A stretch of DNA of 64,000 nucleotides, from NCBI GenBank assembly GCA_948144175.1, contig CANXME010002579.1:866001-930000 (forward strand). The letters are read 5' to 3'. The position numbers and the translations under genes are program-made. This stretch comes from Closterium sp. NIES-65. Taxonomy: Eukaryota > Streptophyta > Zygnematophyceae > Desmidiales > Closteriaceae. Shown piece after piece: positions 34,657-47,013 of the stretch (position 1 is its first letter; each line of letters starts with the position of its first letter). Under the pieces are notes generated by a model that was not told the DNA's origin, did not search any database, and saw nothing but the letters and a program-made list of their open reading frames with translations.

Positions 34657-34935
34657 GGGTACGTGAAGTTGAAGCGCTGAAGGATCTGCTGCACCATGTG
34701 TGACAGAGTCAGGGTAATGGTGCGCCGTGCTCTGTCCCGGGTGATCTGCAAGCCAAGATAGCTGCGCAGCTCACCCAGGTCTGTGCACGTGTGTCACTTC
34801 TACAGCTCTGACTTCACGTGGGCCAGTCCAGCAGTCTCAGCAGTGGCAAAGACCAAGTCGTCGACGTACACGAGGATGCAGAACGGCGGCAGAGTAGTGT
34901 CGGTGTGCAGAAACAGCGACGGGTCAGCAGTACTG
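34657..34935 (-). pseudogene. Isolated Copia reverse-transcriptase fragment
   Basis: The minus strand reads DPSLFLHTDTTLPPF, ILVYVDDLVFATAETAG and SHMVQQILQRFNFTY, with two TAG/TGA stops between KSEL and HTCTDLG. It belongs to the same family as elements B-D but is not continuous with element D, so it is either a second insertion remnant or a product of template switching. Confidence 0.8.
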
Positions 34936-35126
34936 CGATCAAGCATCTAGACACCAAGTTAGGGCTGCTCTGCTGCTGAGTCGATTTTCATTTGCTTACA
35001 GATGCTCGCGCTTTGTGTCTGCTGTTTACGCACACAACACTTAGGAAACATATTCAGGTAGCAATGATGCTCGATCGGGTCGTGTTTTGTCGTGTTTAGA
35101 TAGATTACCATGCGTTAGTGATGTTG

Positions 35127-35816
35127 TATACCTAATTGTCAAAATAATAGGCTAAGTTGAAAGGAAGGGCCTAGGCTTAGTAGCCTAGGCCCGTACTTAG
35201 GTATCGAGCGGGTTTTGCCCTAGGCGAGGTGTCGAGTGAGTTGAGAGAGGAATTGGTGAAAAGGGATGGTTTCACTATAGGTTCAAGGGTACATATAGCA
35301 TAGAAACCAAATAAGGTGCACCACCAACAACAGTTTAAATAACTACACTAACTACAACTACAAGCAGTTATAAAACATGACAATATATTTCGACACGCCC
35401 CCATAATGCTTGTAGGTAGATATGTAGTTACAGCATAGCAAGCAACAGCAGGTACCCCTTCCATCTCCTCACCCTCCTCCTTCCCCTCCCCCACACTGCT
35501 GCAGAGCAGCAGAGAAGGGGGGGAAGTGAGGAGTGGTGGAGGGACGGCTGCATGTTGCCTCACACCCGCCACCCCGGTACCACTCCCCCTGCTCCCCCAC
35601 ATCCTCACACCCTCCCCCCCCCAGCGGCAGCTGCAGCGGTGGGACTGAAAGAAGGAGGAGGGGAAGGGAGAGAGGTGACCCAACACTCCAACACCCTCCA
35701 CCCCCATACCCTCCTCCCCACGGCTGCAGGGAGACAAAGGAAGAAGGGGGGTGGGAAGGAAGAAAGCCGCAGAGCGGCGAAAAGGTGTCGGTGCAGATGG
35801 GTCAGGGGCGGCTTAC
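35127..35816 (-). mobile_element. Truncated LTR-retrotransposon fragment (element E)
   Basis: It is absent from the matching place in the right TIR copy (about 45.22 kb), so it is an insertion. In minus orientation an LTR-like end TGTCGAAATATATTG lies at about 35394 and is preceded by GCATTATGGGGGCG, the same polypurine-tract style as elements B-H. About 270 bp is LTR-like and 420 bp is internal GC-rich sequence without a pol domain. The borders are approximate. Confidence 0.55.
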
Positions 35817-36910
35817 TAATATGACGCACAACCTCGCCCAGATGCTTCTCCTAAATTATTAATTTTAAAGGTTTTTTGCCCTTCTCCTTGCCTATCGCTT
35901 TCGCAGGTTCTTCAAGCGAAGCCCCCACCGCATCCACTATCGCGCCGGCGTCGGAGCTGCCGCCTCCTGATCGAGTGTCGGTGGGAAGGGACGCGACGGG
36001 TGGTGGCAAGAAGAGATGGCGCGGGGGTTTCGGCGGGTGGCGGTGATGGCGATAGTGAGGGGCGACGAAGGTCTCACGAAGGGCAGCAACGGCTCCAATC
36101 GAGGGTACTAGCAGCCGTGGGTGACTATTGACGAGGTAAGAAAGCATCTACTTTACTTTCCCGTTCCTTAACCCAACATCAGTGCATGTGGCGGTATGTT
36201 GGCTGTTGTTACAAGGCGCGTCTGCAAGACAAAGTCCATTGTCAATTCTATTATGACTTGTGTGCAGCACGCGCTACGCTCATCTGGTGAACAACAGTAT
36301 GAGCATTTTCGATGTGATGTGGAAGTAACAGTTAGTGCAGCACTTTGGTATGTACTGTCGTTTACATGTTAATGTTTTTTTTTCCGGCTGCATTTATTGC
36401 GTTTGGGGGAAATAGACTCCGTCTGCTGCTGGTGTGTGGCAGGTGGTGTTCAAGCTGCAAGATCTATAGTGTTTTGTTACTTACCATGTCGTGTCGCTAT
36501 ATAGTGTGTAGATGTGCGTATTCTGTCTGTCATGTACACCTGTAGATGTCCTGCATTTGCTTGTATAACACACCTGAATTTATTGCAAATTCTAATCTCA
36601 ACTTACTAGCTACAGGAGTATTGTATATAACAATGATTTAAAACAAGAATTTAAACTACTCGTAGTGTAGCAGGTACAGTATCGCATTCATAATAGCATG
36701 TAGTGGATCTTTCTATTATGGTGGGTGACTCAGATGAACAGTGTTGACCGCCGCGTCACCTCTGGGTTAGCTGCATGGTGAGGTTGGGGTCGGGTTCGTG
36801 TGACCCAAACTTGACGGACCCTGGGACCCCAGCTGATCCTACGCGCGTGACCCGAAGGTGACCTCGAAGTCAAATTTGGGTCAGGTTGGGGTGAGACCTT
36901 TTTAGAGATG

Positions 36911-36991
36911 ACTGTGGGAGGAAGCGTGGACGACGGTTGGAGGAAGCGTGGGCGACGGTGGGAGGAAACGTGGGCGACGGTGGGAGGAAAC
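36911..36991. repeat. ~22-bp minisatellite, central block (left of element F)
   Basis: Four units of GTGGGAGGAAGCGTGGGCGACG. The Copia element F is inserted inside this array. Its target duplicate GAAAC is part of a unit. Confidence 0.85.
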
Positions 36992-37124
36992 TGTCAGAAC
37001 ATTATAGCTTATGCTGTTGTGTAGGCTGTAGTGGGGTATCCTATAGGGGGTACAACCCAATTAGGGTTAGTACTTGTACCTACTTCTTCCATAGTTCATT
37101 CATTCTCGTTTCAGTTATTTCACA
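36992..37124 (+). repeat. 5' LTR of Copia element F (133 bp)
   Basis: Starts TGTCAGAACATTATAGC and ends TCAGTTATTTCACA, the same termini as 43649-43781. Confidence 0.92.
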
Positions 37125-37138
37125 TGGTATCAAGCAGG
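37125..37138 (+). other. Primer-binding site of element F
   Basis: TGGTATCAAGCAGG directly follows the 5' LTR, as in elements B, C and G. Confidence 0.8.
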
Positions 37139-38189
37139 TTCCCTCGTGGGAACTGTTCCTAGGGCCCTACTACTACTTCCGCTGCTACTCGATCTGTCGC
37201 ACGCCCCGTGGCGTGCAACCTATTGCGCGCGGCGATTTTCTTTCTGGCGCGCGCCCCGAGGCGCGCGGCCCCGCTACCCCGTCGCGCCGCCCTAGCGGCC
37301 GCGTCGCGCCGCCCTCGCGGCCCCGATCCGCCGCCCTAGTGGCCCTGTCACCTACCCCTGCGGCCTCAGCGCCGCCCTTCCCGGCCCCGGCTCTGCCCTT
37401 CCCGGCCCCGGCGCCACCTCGGCTGGCCCCGTCGCCTACCTTGGTGTCCGCGACGCCGCCCTTCCCGACCCGGCCCCACCTCTGCTGGCCCCGTCGCCTG
37501 CTCCTGCGGCCCCGGCTCTGCCCTTCCCGGCCCCGGCGCCACCTTGGCTGGCCCCGTCGCCTACCCCGGCGACCCCGATGCCACTCTTCCCGACCCGGCC
37601 CCGCCTCTGCTGGCCCCGTCGCCTACCCCTGCGGCCCCGGCGCTGCCCTTCCCGGCCCGGGCGCCGCCTTTGCTGGCCCGGTCACCTACCCTGCGGCCCC
37701 GGCTCCGCCTCTGCTGGCCCCGTCGCCGCTCCACCCGGCCCCGCCGCCGTCCCCACGCGGCCCCGCAGTCACCACCGAGCCGCCGGCACCGCCGAGCTAG
37801 TGCCGAGCCGCCCGAGCCACCCGAGCCGCCCGAGCCGCAGCACCACCTCAGCCGCCCAAGCCGCCGGGTCGCCGAGCCGCCCAACTGCAGTTGCTGCCGA
37901 GCCGCCGTACCGCCGAGCCGCCCGAGTCGGCGAGCCGCCCGAGTCGCCCAAGCCGCCGAGCCGCCCGAGTCGCCCGAGCCGCCGAGCAGTAGTTGCTGCC
38001 GTGCCGCCGTGCCGCCGAGCCGCCCGAGCCGCCCGCACCGCCGAGTCGCCGAATCGTCGAGCCTGCTCTTCCCACCACTGGTGAGCCCCTGCCTTACTAG
38101 CGTACTGCCCGCCGCTTGCTTGGCTGCCTGCCTTACTGCTGCTACTCCTTCTCTTGCTTCTACTAGCGGAGCCAGATGCAGCCCTAGCG
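37139..38189 (+). other. GC-rich 5' leader of element F
   Basis: CCCCGGCGCC and CCGAGCCGCC repeats (to about 38060), then a short transition. Frames through it are compositional. In relatives the gag amino terminus (MATPSV...) follows; here it is absent. Confidence 0.75.
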
Positions 38190-41100
38190 ACGTCCGCGTG
38201 AGTCCCTCACGCCCCAGCAGCTGCGTGAGTGGTACACTGGTTGGGGTTGTAGGGGTGGCGGCGCTACTACTGCTACTACTATTGGCGACATCCAGATACA
38301 GCTCCAACGACGCCCACGCGCGTCTCTCACGCCCCAGCAGCTTCGTGAGTGGTACGCTCAGAGTAGAGGGTCTCTCAGTTCTGTTCGCTGCTCTTACGTG
38401 ATTCGCACTGGTGCTCGAACTGGTCAGCCTTGTGCGACGCCTAGTCACACACAGTCCCGCTGCTTCGCCCGTCTGAGCGACGCTTGGCGTACCGAGTTTG
38501 GCGACGAGGCTGAGCTCCCCGACTGGGTGGAGTCGCTTAGGCAGAGGGTAGATATATTTGCTCTTGACTATGATGCTATTCTCATTGCCATGTATGCTTT
38601 GCCTACTAGTGCTGACCGTGCCGGTCACCTGTGCGTACCGCCTGACCCAGAATAGAGCCTGCTGCTCTAGCTGCTGGCGAAGCTGCTGCTCTGGGTGCTA
38701 GTGTGTCTCTTGCTCCAGGTACAGGTGCGGCTGCTGCTCTAGGTGCTAGTGAGTCTGCTTCCTCAGGTGCTGGTGAGTTTGCGCTCTCAGGTACTGCGTC
38801 GGCTTCGGCCTCCCGCACATTCACACTTGACTCGGGGGCTTCTCGCTCCTTCTTTCGAGACCGCACCACACTCACGCCGCTTGGTCGGCCAGTTGCAGTC
38901 TCTCTAACAGACCCCTCTGGGGGTCCTGTCCTTGCTCACTTCTCCACTGTCCTCCCGTGTCCGGCGGCCCCCTCTGGCACCCTGTCTGGTCTTTACCTCC
39001 CCTCGTTCTCTACGAACTTGGTGAGTGGTGCTAACCTACAGGATGCGGGGGTTCACCAGTTCACTCCTGCGAGCCAGCGGGTGACCCACTGCACGGACGC
39101 TCGGACGGGCCGACACTTGGCCACGTTTACTCGTCGGCCGGGGTCGAGCCTGTACACACTGACCACTGCGTCCCCTCCAGCCACTGCGTCTAGTCAGGTA
39201 GCTGCGTTGGGTCAGGTGTTTGCTGCAGCGTCCAGGTCTGGTCCTGAGTCTGCCCCCTGCTCGTGTCGCCTCCTGTCTCACGAGACTCTCCTCTGGCACC
39301 ATCGCCTTGGCCACCCCTTCCTGCTTCGTCTCCGAAGCATGGCCTCTCGTGTCCTTGTCTCTGGTCTTCCCCGGTCCCTCCCTCCCCTTCCTCCGGGGCC
39401 TGGCCCTACCTGCGTCCCCTGTGTCGAGGGGCGGCAGCGGGCTGCCCCTCACTCCTCCCAGTTTCCTCCGAAAGAGGCCCCACTGCAGACGCTTCACATG
39501 GACGTGTGGGGCCCGGCCCGCGTCCGTGGACAGGGTCACGAGCGCTACTTCCTGCTGGTGGTTGACGACTACTCGCGTTACACCACAGTCTTCCCCTTGC
39601 GCAGCAAGGGTGATGTCACTGAGGTGTTGATAGACAGGTTCCGCGCAGCTCGTCTCCAGCTCAGGCAGAGCTTCGGCTCGGACTTTCCTGTTCTGCGTCT
39701 ACACTCTGACAGAGGCGGAGAGTTTTCCTCTTGCCTTCTTTCGAGCCTACTGTCGTGCACGAGGCATCCGCCAGACCTTCACGCTTCCGGACTCTCCACA
39801 GAAAAATGGGATTGCTGAGCGCCGCATTGGCATGGTCATGGACGTCGCCCGTACGTCCATGATGCATGCGGCTGCCCCCCATTTCCTTTGGCCGTTTGCG
39901 TTCTGGTACGCGGCGCATCAGATCAACCTTCAGCCCAGGGTCTCCATGTCGGAGACCTCCCCTGCTTTGCTGTGGACGGGGAAGGTTGGCGATGCGTCTG
40001 CGTTCCGGGTCTGGGGATCTCGGGCGTTTGTCCGCGACTTGTCTGCGGACAAGCTGTCCGCTCGTGCTGCTCCTTGTGTCTTCCTGGGTTTCCCCCCTGA
40101 CAGGCCAGGGTGGCAGTTCTACCACCCCACCTCTCGCCGTGTTCTGTCCTCCCAGGACGTCACGTTCGACGAGTAAGTCCCCTACTACCGTCTCTTCCCC
40201 TACCGCACTCCGTCCCTCCCCCCGCCACCACTCTTCCTTGTCCCAGGTCCCCCCCCGGTAGACCCCCTCCCCCCTCAGGGTCCTGCCCCTTCAGGTGTTT
40301 CCTAGGTAGACGCTCTTGAGCCTGTCGAGGTCGCTGGTGACTCTGGTGATGCTGAGGGTGCTGAGCCTGGGGGTGCTGACTCTGGGGGTGCTGAGCATGT
40401 GGGTGCTACGCCTGGAGGTGCTGAGCCTGGGGGTGCGGAGCCTGGGGGTGCGGAGCCTGGGGGTGCGGAGCATGGGGGTGCAGAGCCTGTTGGAGCTCGG
40501 CCTGCTCGTGTGGCGTCTGGCGGTGCTGTGCCTGGCGGTACTCCGGGTGCCTCGTCTCGCCGGGAGCCACTCTCTCCACAGGAGCTGCGTGAGTGGTTTG
40601 CCCGGCGCTGGAGGCGAGCTGCTGGAGCTGGAGGTGCTGCGGGTACTGGAGGTTCTACTTCTGCTGAGGGTCCTGGTACCGCGGGTCCCGGAGGTGCTCG
40701 TACTGGGAGTCCTGGAGCTGCTGGGCCTGCGGGTACTTCTGTAGCTGGAGCTGCTGCGGGTGTTGGCGCGGAGGATACTGCTGTCGGTCCTGGAGGCGGT
40801 CCTGCTGGGGGTGCTCCTGGTGCTGCTGGAGGTACTGGAGCTGGAGGTGCTGCTGGTGCTGGTGCTGCCGCTGGGGGTGCTGAGCCTGGGGGTACTGTGC
40901 CTGGGGGTGCTACGGCTGGGGGTGCTTTGCCTGGGAGTGCTACACCTCGGGGTGCTGAGCCTAGGCGTGCTGAGCTTGGAGGTGCTACGCCTGGAGGTTC
41001 TCCAGGTCCTTCGTCTCTGCGGGAGCCACTCTCTTCACAGGAGCTGCAGGAGTGGTTTGCTCGGCGCTGGAGCCGTGCTGCTGGAGCAGGAGGTTCTTCG

Positions 41101-43436
41101 GCTACTGAGGGTGCTTATGTCGCGGGTCCCGGAGGTGCTCGTACTGTTAGTACTGGAGCAGCTAGGCCTGCGGGTTCGAATGGAGCTGGTGCTGCTGAGG
41201 GTGTTGGCGTTGAGACTACTGCTGGCGGTCCTGCTGGGGGTACTCCTGGTGTTGCTGGAGGTTCTGGAGCTGCTGAAGGTGCTGCTGGAGCGGGTGCTCC
41301 TGCTGGGGGTACTGGCGTCGCCGCGCGGCCTCTACCGTACTTCGTTCCACTCCTGCAGCAGGTCTTGCTGAGCGTCGTGAGCCTGCGTCTCGCCCTGCGT
41401 CGCCTGTCCGTGCTGCTCGCACTAGTGGTCGTGGTTCGCGTCAGCGTCCTCCTCCTGTCCCTGGCACGCACAAGATGTCTCTGCGTCCGTCCACTACTCC
41501 TCTGCGTGCCCCTTTGCCTTCTCCTCCTGAGTTCTCTCTTCCTACTCTTGCCCACCCGGAGTCGGATTCTCTTCGTGCTGCCAGTCCTACTGTCACGCGT
41601 CTCCTTGCTACTGTCGTCACTAACCCTTCTTTCGAGTCCACTGCTGCGTCTGCCCTAGTTGCTGAGCTCGTCGAATTTGTTGCTCGCTGTCGCCTAGAGT
41701 ACGCTGCTAGTCTTGTCGCTGAGTCTGAGTCTGTCTGTCCTCCGTCCGTCGGGGGTGAGTGTGCCCTTGGCACGGACGTCCTTGAGGACAGGCAGGAGGA
41801 GTTCCAGTGTCTGGCTACTGCTTCACCTCATCTCGTGTCCGTACTACTTACCCCTAAGGGAGACCCGGATGCACTTGACATCCCGACTCCACGCTCTTAC
41901 GCGGAGGCGATAGAGGGTCCCTACTCCTCTCAGTGGCAGGCAGCTATGGACACAGAGATGGCTTCCCGGAAGTCCGCAGGCACCTACGTTGACGAGGTTC
42001 CCCCGCCTGGGGCGAACATCGTCAGTAGCATGTGGATCTTCAGGGTGAAGCGGCCGCCGGGTTCTCCGCCTGTCTTCAAGGCACGGTACGTGGCTCGTGG
42101 CTTCAGTCAGCAGCAGGGAGTTGACTACTTTCAGACCTTCTCTCCCACCCCGAAGATGACCACTCTTCGGGTACTGCTGCACGTTGCTGCTCACCGTGAC
42201 TATGAGCTGCACTCTCTCGACTTCAGCACAACTTTCTTGCAGGGCAGCCTGCACGAGGAGATCTGGCTGCGCCGCCCACCTGGCTTCACTGGGTCGTTCC
42301 CTCCTGGTACCCAGTGGAGTCTCCGGCGTCCAGTCTATGGTCTCCGCCAGGCGCCACGTGAGTGGCACGACAGACTGAGGACTACGCTTGCGGCTCTTGG
42401 GTTTGCTCCCTCTACTGCCGACCCGTCGCTGTTTCTGCGCTTCAACACCTCTTTGCCGCCGTTCTACATCCTCGTGTACGTCGACAACTTGGTCTTTGCC
42501 ACAGCTGACACTGCTGGACTTGCCCACGTGAAGTCCGAGCTGCAGAAGAGACACACGTGCACAGATCCGGGTGAACTGCGCAGCTACCTTGGCTTGCAGA
42601 TCACCCGGGATAGAGCACGCCTCACCATTACCCTGACTCAGTCACACATGGTGCAGCAGGTCCTTCAGCGCTTCGGCTTCACGTACTCCTCGCCTCAGGC
42701 CACTCCTCTGCCTACTCGCCACTCGCTCTCAGCTCTGCCTTCGGATGAGTCCGTAGAGTCGAGTGGCCTGTATCCAGAGCTTGTTGGCTGCCTCATGTAC
42801 CTGATGACCTGCACACGACCTGACCTTGCATACCCTCTTAGCATTCTTGCACGCTATGTTGCTCCTGGGAGACACCGACCAGAGCACATAGCTGCAGCGA
42901 AGAGGGTGTTGCGCTACTTGTGCAGTACGTCGGGCATGGGGCTAGCGCTTTGAGGGCGCAGTCCAGTGGTCCTCATTGGGCACGCAGACGCTTCTTGGGC
43001 TGACGACCAGTCTACGCAGCGGTCGTCACAGGGTTACACCTTCAGCCTTGGTTCCGGCTCTGTCTCGTGGCGGGCTGCTCGCTCGTCTTCTGTTCTCGGC
43101 TCCAGTTGTGAGGCTGAGATCTACGCTGGGGCCATGGCTGCACAGGAGCTTCGCTGGCTCACCTACCTGCTGATTGACCTCGGAGATCCGCCTCGTTCTC
43201 CTCCAGTTCTGTACGTAGACAACAAGGCCATGCTGGAGCACAGAACAAAGCACATTGCTCTCCGCTACTTCCTTGCTCGTGAGCTACAGCAGCGTGGACA
43301 GTTGCGGCTTGCGTACGTGGCCTCTGAGGCCAACACTGCTGATGTCTTCACGAAGGCACTTGCGCCTTGTGATCATCAGCGCCTCTGCACTCAGTTGGGT
43401 CTTGTCCCTGTCTTGCCTCACTTGCTCAACTCTTGA
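38190..43436 (+). pseudogene. Copia gag-pol of element F, broken and lacking gag N-terminus
   Basis: It begins with two copies of an LTPQQLREWY-like segment (about 38208 and 38325), then the Cys/His cluster (CSYVIRTGA...SRC). A TAG at about 38653 and a frame change precede the protease LDSGASRSFF (38703 frame). GAG-pre-integrase (LLWHHRLGH) and integrase LHMDVWGPA and LHSDRGGEF follow. An extra base near 39740 shifts the frame before QKNGIAERRIG. TAA (40174) and TAG (about 40303) follow, then a long Gly/Ala/Glu spacer. Reverse transcriptase (41475-42953) has YVDN in place of YVDD at about 42477-42488. TGA at 42951 precedes RNase H (42966-43436), which lacks a few residues after DNKAML. Confidence 0.88.
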
Positions 43437-43637
43437 CCTTTCTTGTACCTTTACATATATATATATACCTGCTCTTGCTTGTCTAGCCGTATATATATAT
43501 GTAATCCTGCATGTGAACTGGCCTTGTGGCCTTGAACTTGTGCTCGGAATGTGTGGTGTCTTTGTGATCCACCCTGAGCTTGCTTTGCTTTGCTTTGCTT
43601 GACTGGTCTTGTGACCCCCTGTTCTCCCCCACTTTGC

Positions 43638-43648
43638 TTATGGGGGTG
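43638..43648 (+). other. Polypurine tract of element F
   Basis: TTATGGGGGTG lies immediately before the 3' LTR. The same sequence borders the 3' LTRs of elements B, D and H. Confidence 0.75.
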
Positions 43649-43781
43649 TGTCAGAACATTATAGCTTATGCTGTTGTGTAGGCTGTAGTGGGGTGTCACG
43701 TAGGGGGTACAATCCAATTAGGGTTAGTACTTGTACCCACTTCTTCCTTAGTTCATTCATTCTCGTTTCAGTTATTTCACA
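43649..43781 (+). repeat. 3' LTR of Copia element F (133 bp)
   Basis: Partner of 36992-37124, with about seven differences, four of them clustered in GTGTCACGTAGGGGG. The GAAAC target duplicate follows. Confidence 0.92.
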
Positions 43782-43786
43782 GAAAC

Positions 43787-43907
43787 GTGGTTGACGGTGG
43801 GCTGAAGTTGGGGTGACGATCGGAGGAAGCGTGGGTGATGAGTTGTAGTGAATGTGGGGGAAGGCGTGAGCGGCAGTGTGGGGAAGCGTGGGTGCACCCA
43901 CAGAGGC
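43787..43907. repeat. ~22-bp minisatellite, central block (right of element F)
   Basis: Degenerate units of the GGGGAAGCGTGGGCGACGGT type. It continues the array at 36911-36991 once element F is removed. Confidence 0.75.
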
Positions 43908-45782
43908 CATCTCTAAAAAGGTCTCACCTCAACCTGACCTAAAATTGACTTTGAGGTCACCTTCGGGTCACGCGCCGAGGTTCAGCTGGGGTCCCAGTGT
44001 CCGTCAAGTTTGAGTCACTCGGAACTGACCCCAACCTCACCTCGCAGCCAACCCAAAGGTGACGCGCAGGTCAACACTGTTCATCCGAGTCGCTAACACC
44101 ATATAGACTGATTCGCAGAATGGTATATTAGCTACAGTAATTATGCGTGTACCTACACCCTTATGAATAAACACGAATAGAGCTGGTGCACTATTTTATT
44201 TTGAGAGTTAAAATAATACATTTATAAGCAGCACACAACACAACATAAAAACCAGTATCAAATATAATCATCGTGCATCAAAGTTTCCCGTCATCTAGGA
44301 GAAGTTACAACAATTACAACATCCCCCACTCTCCAGTATTAGTGACCCTTCAGCTACTAATCATCAGCTAACGTATGGGGCTAGTCCAAGACATGTAACA
44401 TCTGCATATCGAACACCTGCAGTAAAAAAAAGTCAGTAATTAGCATATATAACGAAAGCTGTGAAATTCAGTACATACCACGTTGCAGGCCAAACCGTTA
44501 TTGCCATAATGAACTTCCAGTCTTTTGCTGGGTAGACGCCCCTTGTACCAACAGGAACATGGACGCGGAAAAAAACAAAATACCACCACATATGGTCGCC
44601 ATCACCGCCACCACGCCCAACATAGCCACCCGCCCAACCATCCACGCGCCCTCGCTCCTTGCCTCCACTCCTGGAAGAGCCTGCGAAAGCGAGAGGCAAG
44701 GAGAAGGGCGAACAACCGTTAGAAACTGAATGAAAAAAGAGGCAAACAAATGTACTCGAGAGAGCCTAAACGGTGATAGCGTTATTTGCCTAAAAGGGCT
44801 ACATCAGCGTAACATCTCTAGTTATGTGGTAGGTGGCTAACTTATCTAAAATTGTCTCACCTTAACATCAGACTGCCATGTTGGGTAAAAGAACCGTCGA
44901 ATTGAAGTCACCTAGTCGATAGTCACCCACGGCTGCTAGTACCCTCGATTGGAGCCGTTGCTGCCCTTCGTGAGACCTTCGTCGCTCCCCAGGACCGCCA
45001 TAACCGCCACCCGCCCAACCACCCCCGCGCCATCTCTCCTTCCACCACCCTTCGCCTCCCTTCCCACCGGCGCTCGATCAGGAGGCGGCAGCTCTCACGC
45101 CGGTGCGACGGTGGATGCGGTGGGGCCTTCGCTGGAAGAACCTGCGAAAGCGATAGGCAAGGAGAAGGGCAAGAAACCTTTAGAAATTATAAGTTAGAAG
45201 AAGAATGTGGCCGAAGTTGTGCGTCATATCAGCTGCACGACAACATTAACGCATGGTAATTTATCTAAACACGACGAAACACGACCCGATCGAGCCTCAT
45301 TGCTAACGGAAAAGATTGCTAAGTGCTGTGGGCGTACACAATCAGACACAAAAGTCGAGCATCTCTAAGCAAATGAAAATAGGCTCAGCAGCAGAGCAGG
45401 CATAACTTTGTGTCTAGCGGCTTGATCGCGGTATTGGACGGTTCGGAAACGTTTGGCAATGGTACTGGGGTTTGACGAGGTGTTTTGAAAGGGTTGGAGA
45501 AGATATTGAATCAGTTGGATTGTGTGGTTCTCTTCTGTTTTGTGCAGCCGATCTTCGTATGGCATGTGTGGTGCTTTCGGCGCAGCTGGCAGATTACGAC
45601 CACCAGTACATGACAGGTGGCAAAAATTACTGCCCTAAAACTGTTGAGTTGGCGATGTTTCCAGTTTTCAAACCTATGGCTAGGCCAGAGTGTACAAGAC
45701 TCGCCTGTTTCTGGTTGTATTTGTTCATTGTGCTCGTGATAGGCTGCTCTGATTTTGCAAAGTACCTATTTTGCGATCGTAG

Positions 45783-45972
45783 TGTGAAGATAGTGAGTAG
45801 TATAGTTAAGATCAGGAGCCATAGCTAGGAGAGTCCTAGCTAGGCAAGAGACAGTTTAGGCAAAGAAGGAGGAGTTCACTAGAAAGTAGCAGGATACATA
45901 TAGGAGACCCTAAGGGGTTGTACTCGCTATAGAGTACCCCACTGCAGGCTAGAGAACAATAACATTCTGACA
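45783..45972 (-). repeat. 3' LTR of element H (190 bp)
   Basis: 190-bp repeat bordered inside by CACCCCCATAG (polypurine complement) and outside by CGTAG. Confidence 0.87.
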
Positions 45973-47013
45973 CACCCCCATAGTCAAAGTGGGGTATAAT
46001 CAGCAGAGCAAGTAGTCCTAGAGCAGGTTCACAAGGACAAGCAAAGCTAGAGGATATCACAGAGGGCAAGTGAGGAGGAGGAGGAACTGTGGAAGGAGAG
46101 AAGATGGGAGGCAACGACTGAAGCTGCAGAGGCACGGGCACATGAGCGTCTGACTCAGTGGCTACCGAAGCAAGGGCGACGGACTACTGGAGTGACTGGC
46201 TCCGCGGCTATAGACGAGCGGCAGGAGCAACGGACCCACTGGCGACTGGTGCAATAGGCTCACTGGCTACGAAGCAAGGGCGACGGACTACAGGCGCTGC
46301 AGGCAACACGACAGCTACCTCCACACACCCCCTGCTCAAACCCTAACTCCGCTCCTACGTCACCCCCCTAGCACCACTCCTTCGGCTCCCACACACCCAC
46401 CCCCCTGAGCGGCAGCTGCAGCAGCGGGAGACGGAGGAGGAGGAGGAGGAGTAGGGGACGGCGCACAGAAACTGCACCCCCATACCCCCATACGCTCCAC
46501 CCCCAAACCCTAATTCAGGAGCACGGGTAGCAGCAGGGGTGGGGCGCCGTCAGAAGCGCGGGGGACAGCGGGCGGCTCAAGGGAAGAGGAAACAGGGCGC
46601 CCACGGGCCTGGCGCAGCCCGTACGAACCGCGCGCGGGCGGCCCGAGGCGCGCCCTGGCCTGGCGCAGCCCGTACGGGCCGCGCGCGGGCCTGGCGATGC
46701 CCGTACGGGCCGCGCGCGGGCCCTACGTAGGTCGCGCGGGCCACGACGGGCGACGGGGGGCGACGCGCGGGTTCCCGTCGCCCGTCGCAGCGCCTCCTGG
46801 GGGCAACGCGCGGAGTGACAGGGCAGAAAGCCGCCGCGCGCCTCGGGGCGCACGGCGGGCAGAGAACCGCCGTACGTCCCGGGGCGCACGGCGGGCAGAA
46901 AACCCTAATTTTGACGCCGCGCACCACGGGGCGCGCGGCGGACAGAGCGGAAGAGGAAGGAGGTTGTGAGCCCATACACAGGGCGGGAGCAGACATGCCG
47001 CCCTCTGATACCA

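Larger units (their letters stand above)
11942..36910 (+). mobile_element. ~2.4-kb TIR element, left copy, split by nested insertions
   Basis: The copy starts CATCTCCAAAATGTTGACC (11942) and ends at ...CCTTTTTAGAGATG (36910), so its ends are imperfect inverted repeats. Its pieces are 11942-12608, 27293-27784, 34936-35126 and 35817-36910. They match, in reverse order and orientation, 47772-43908. Removing the Copia insertions and target duplicates leaves about 2.44 kb, equal to the right copy after its insertion is removed. Subterminal motifs of the type ACCCGAAGGTGACC occur at 12021-12034, 12060-12073 and 36847-36861. No transposase frame is seen, so it is inferred to be a non-autonomous DNA transposon or fold-back-type repeat. 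Confidence 0.7.
36992..43781 (+). mobile_element. Short-LTR Copia retrotransposon (element F), plus strand
   Basis: A 6790-bp element with 133-bp LTRs (36992-37124, 43649-43781). The target duplication GAAAC is present at 36987-36991 and 43782-43786. Primer site and polypurine tract are both present. The LTRs differ at about seven positions. The amino-terminal half of gag and the poly-Gly tract are missing. Pol has frameshifts, stops and a changed catalytic motif, so it is inactive. Confidence 0.93.
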
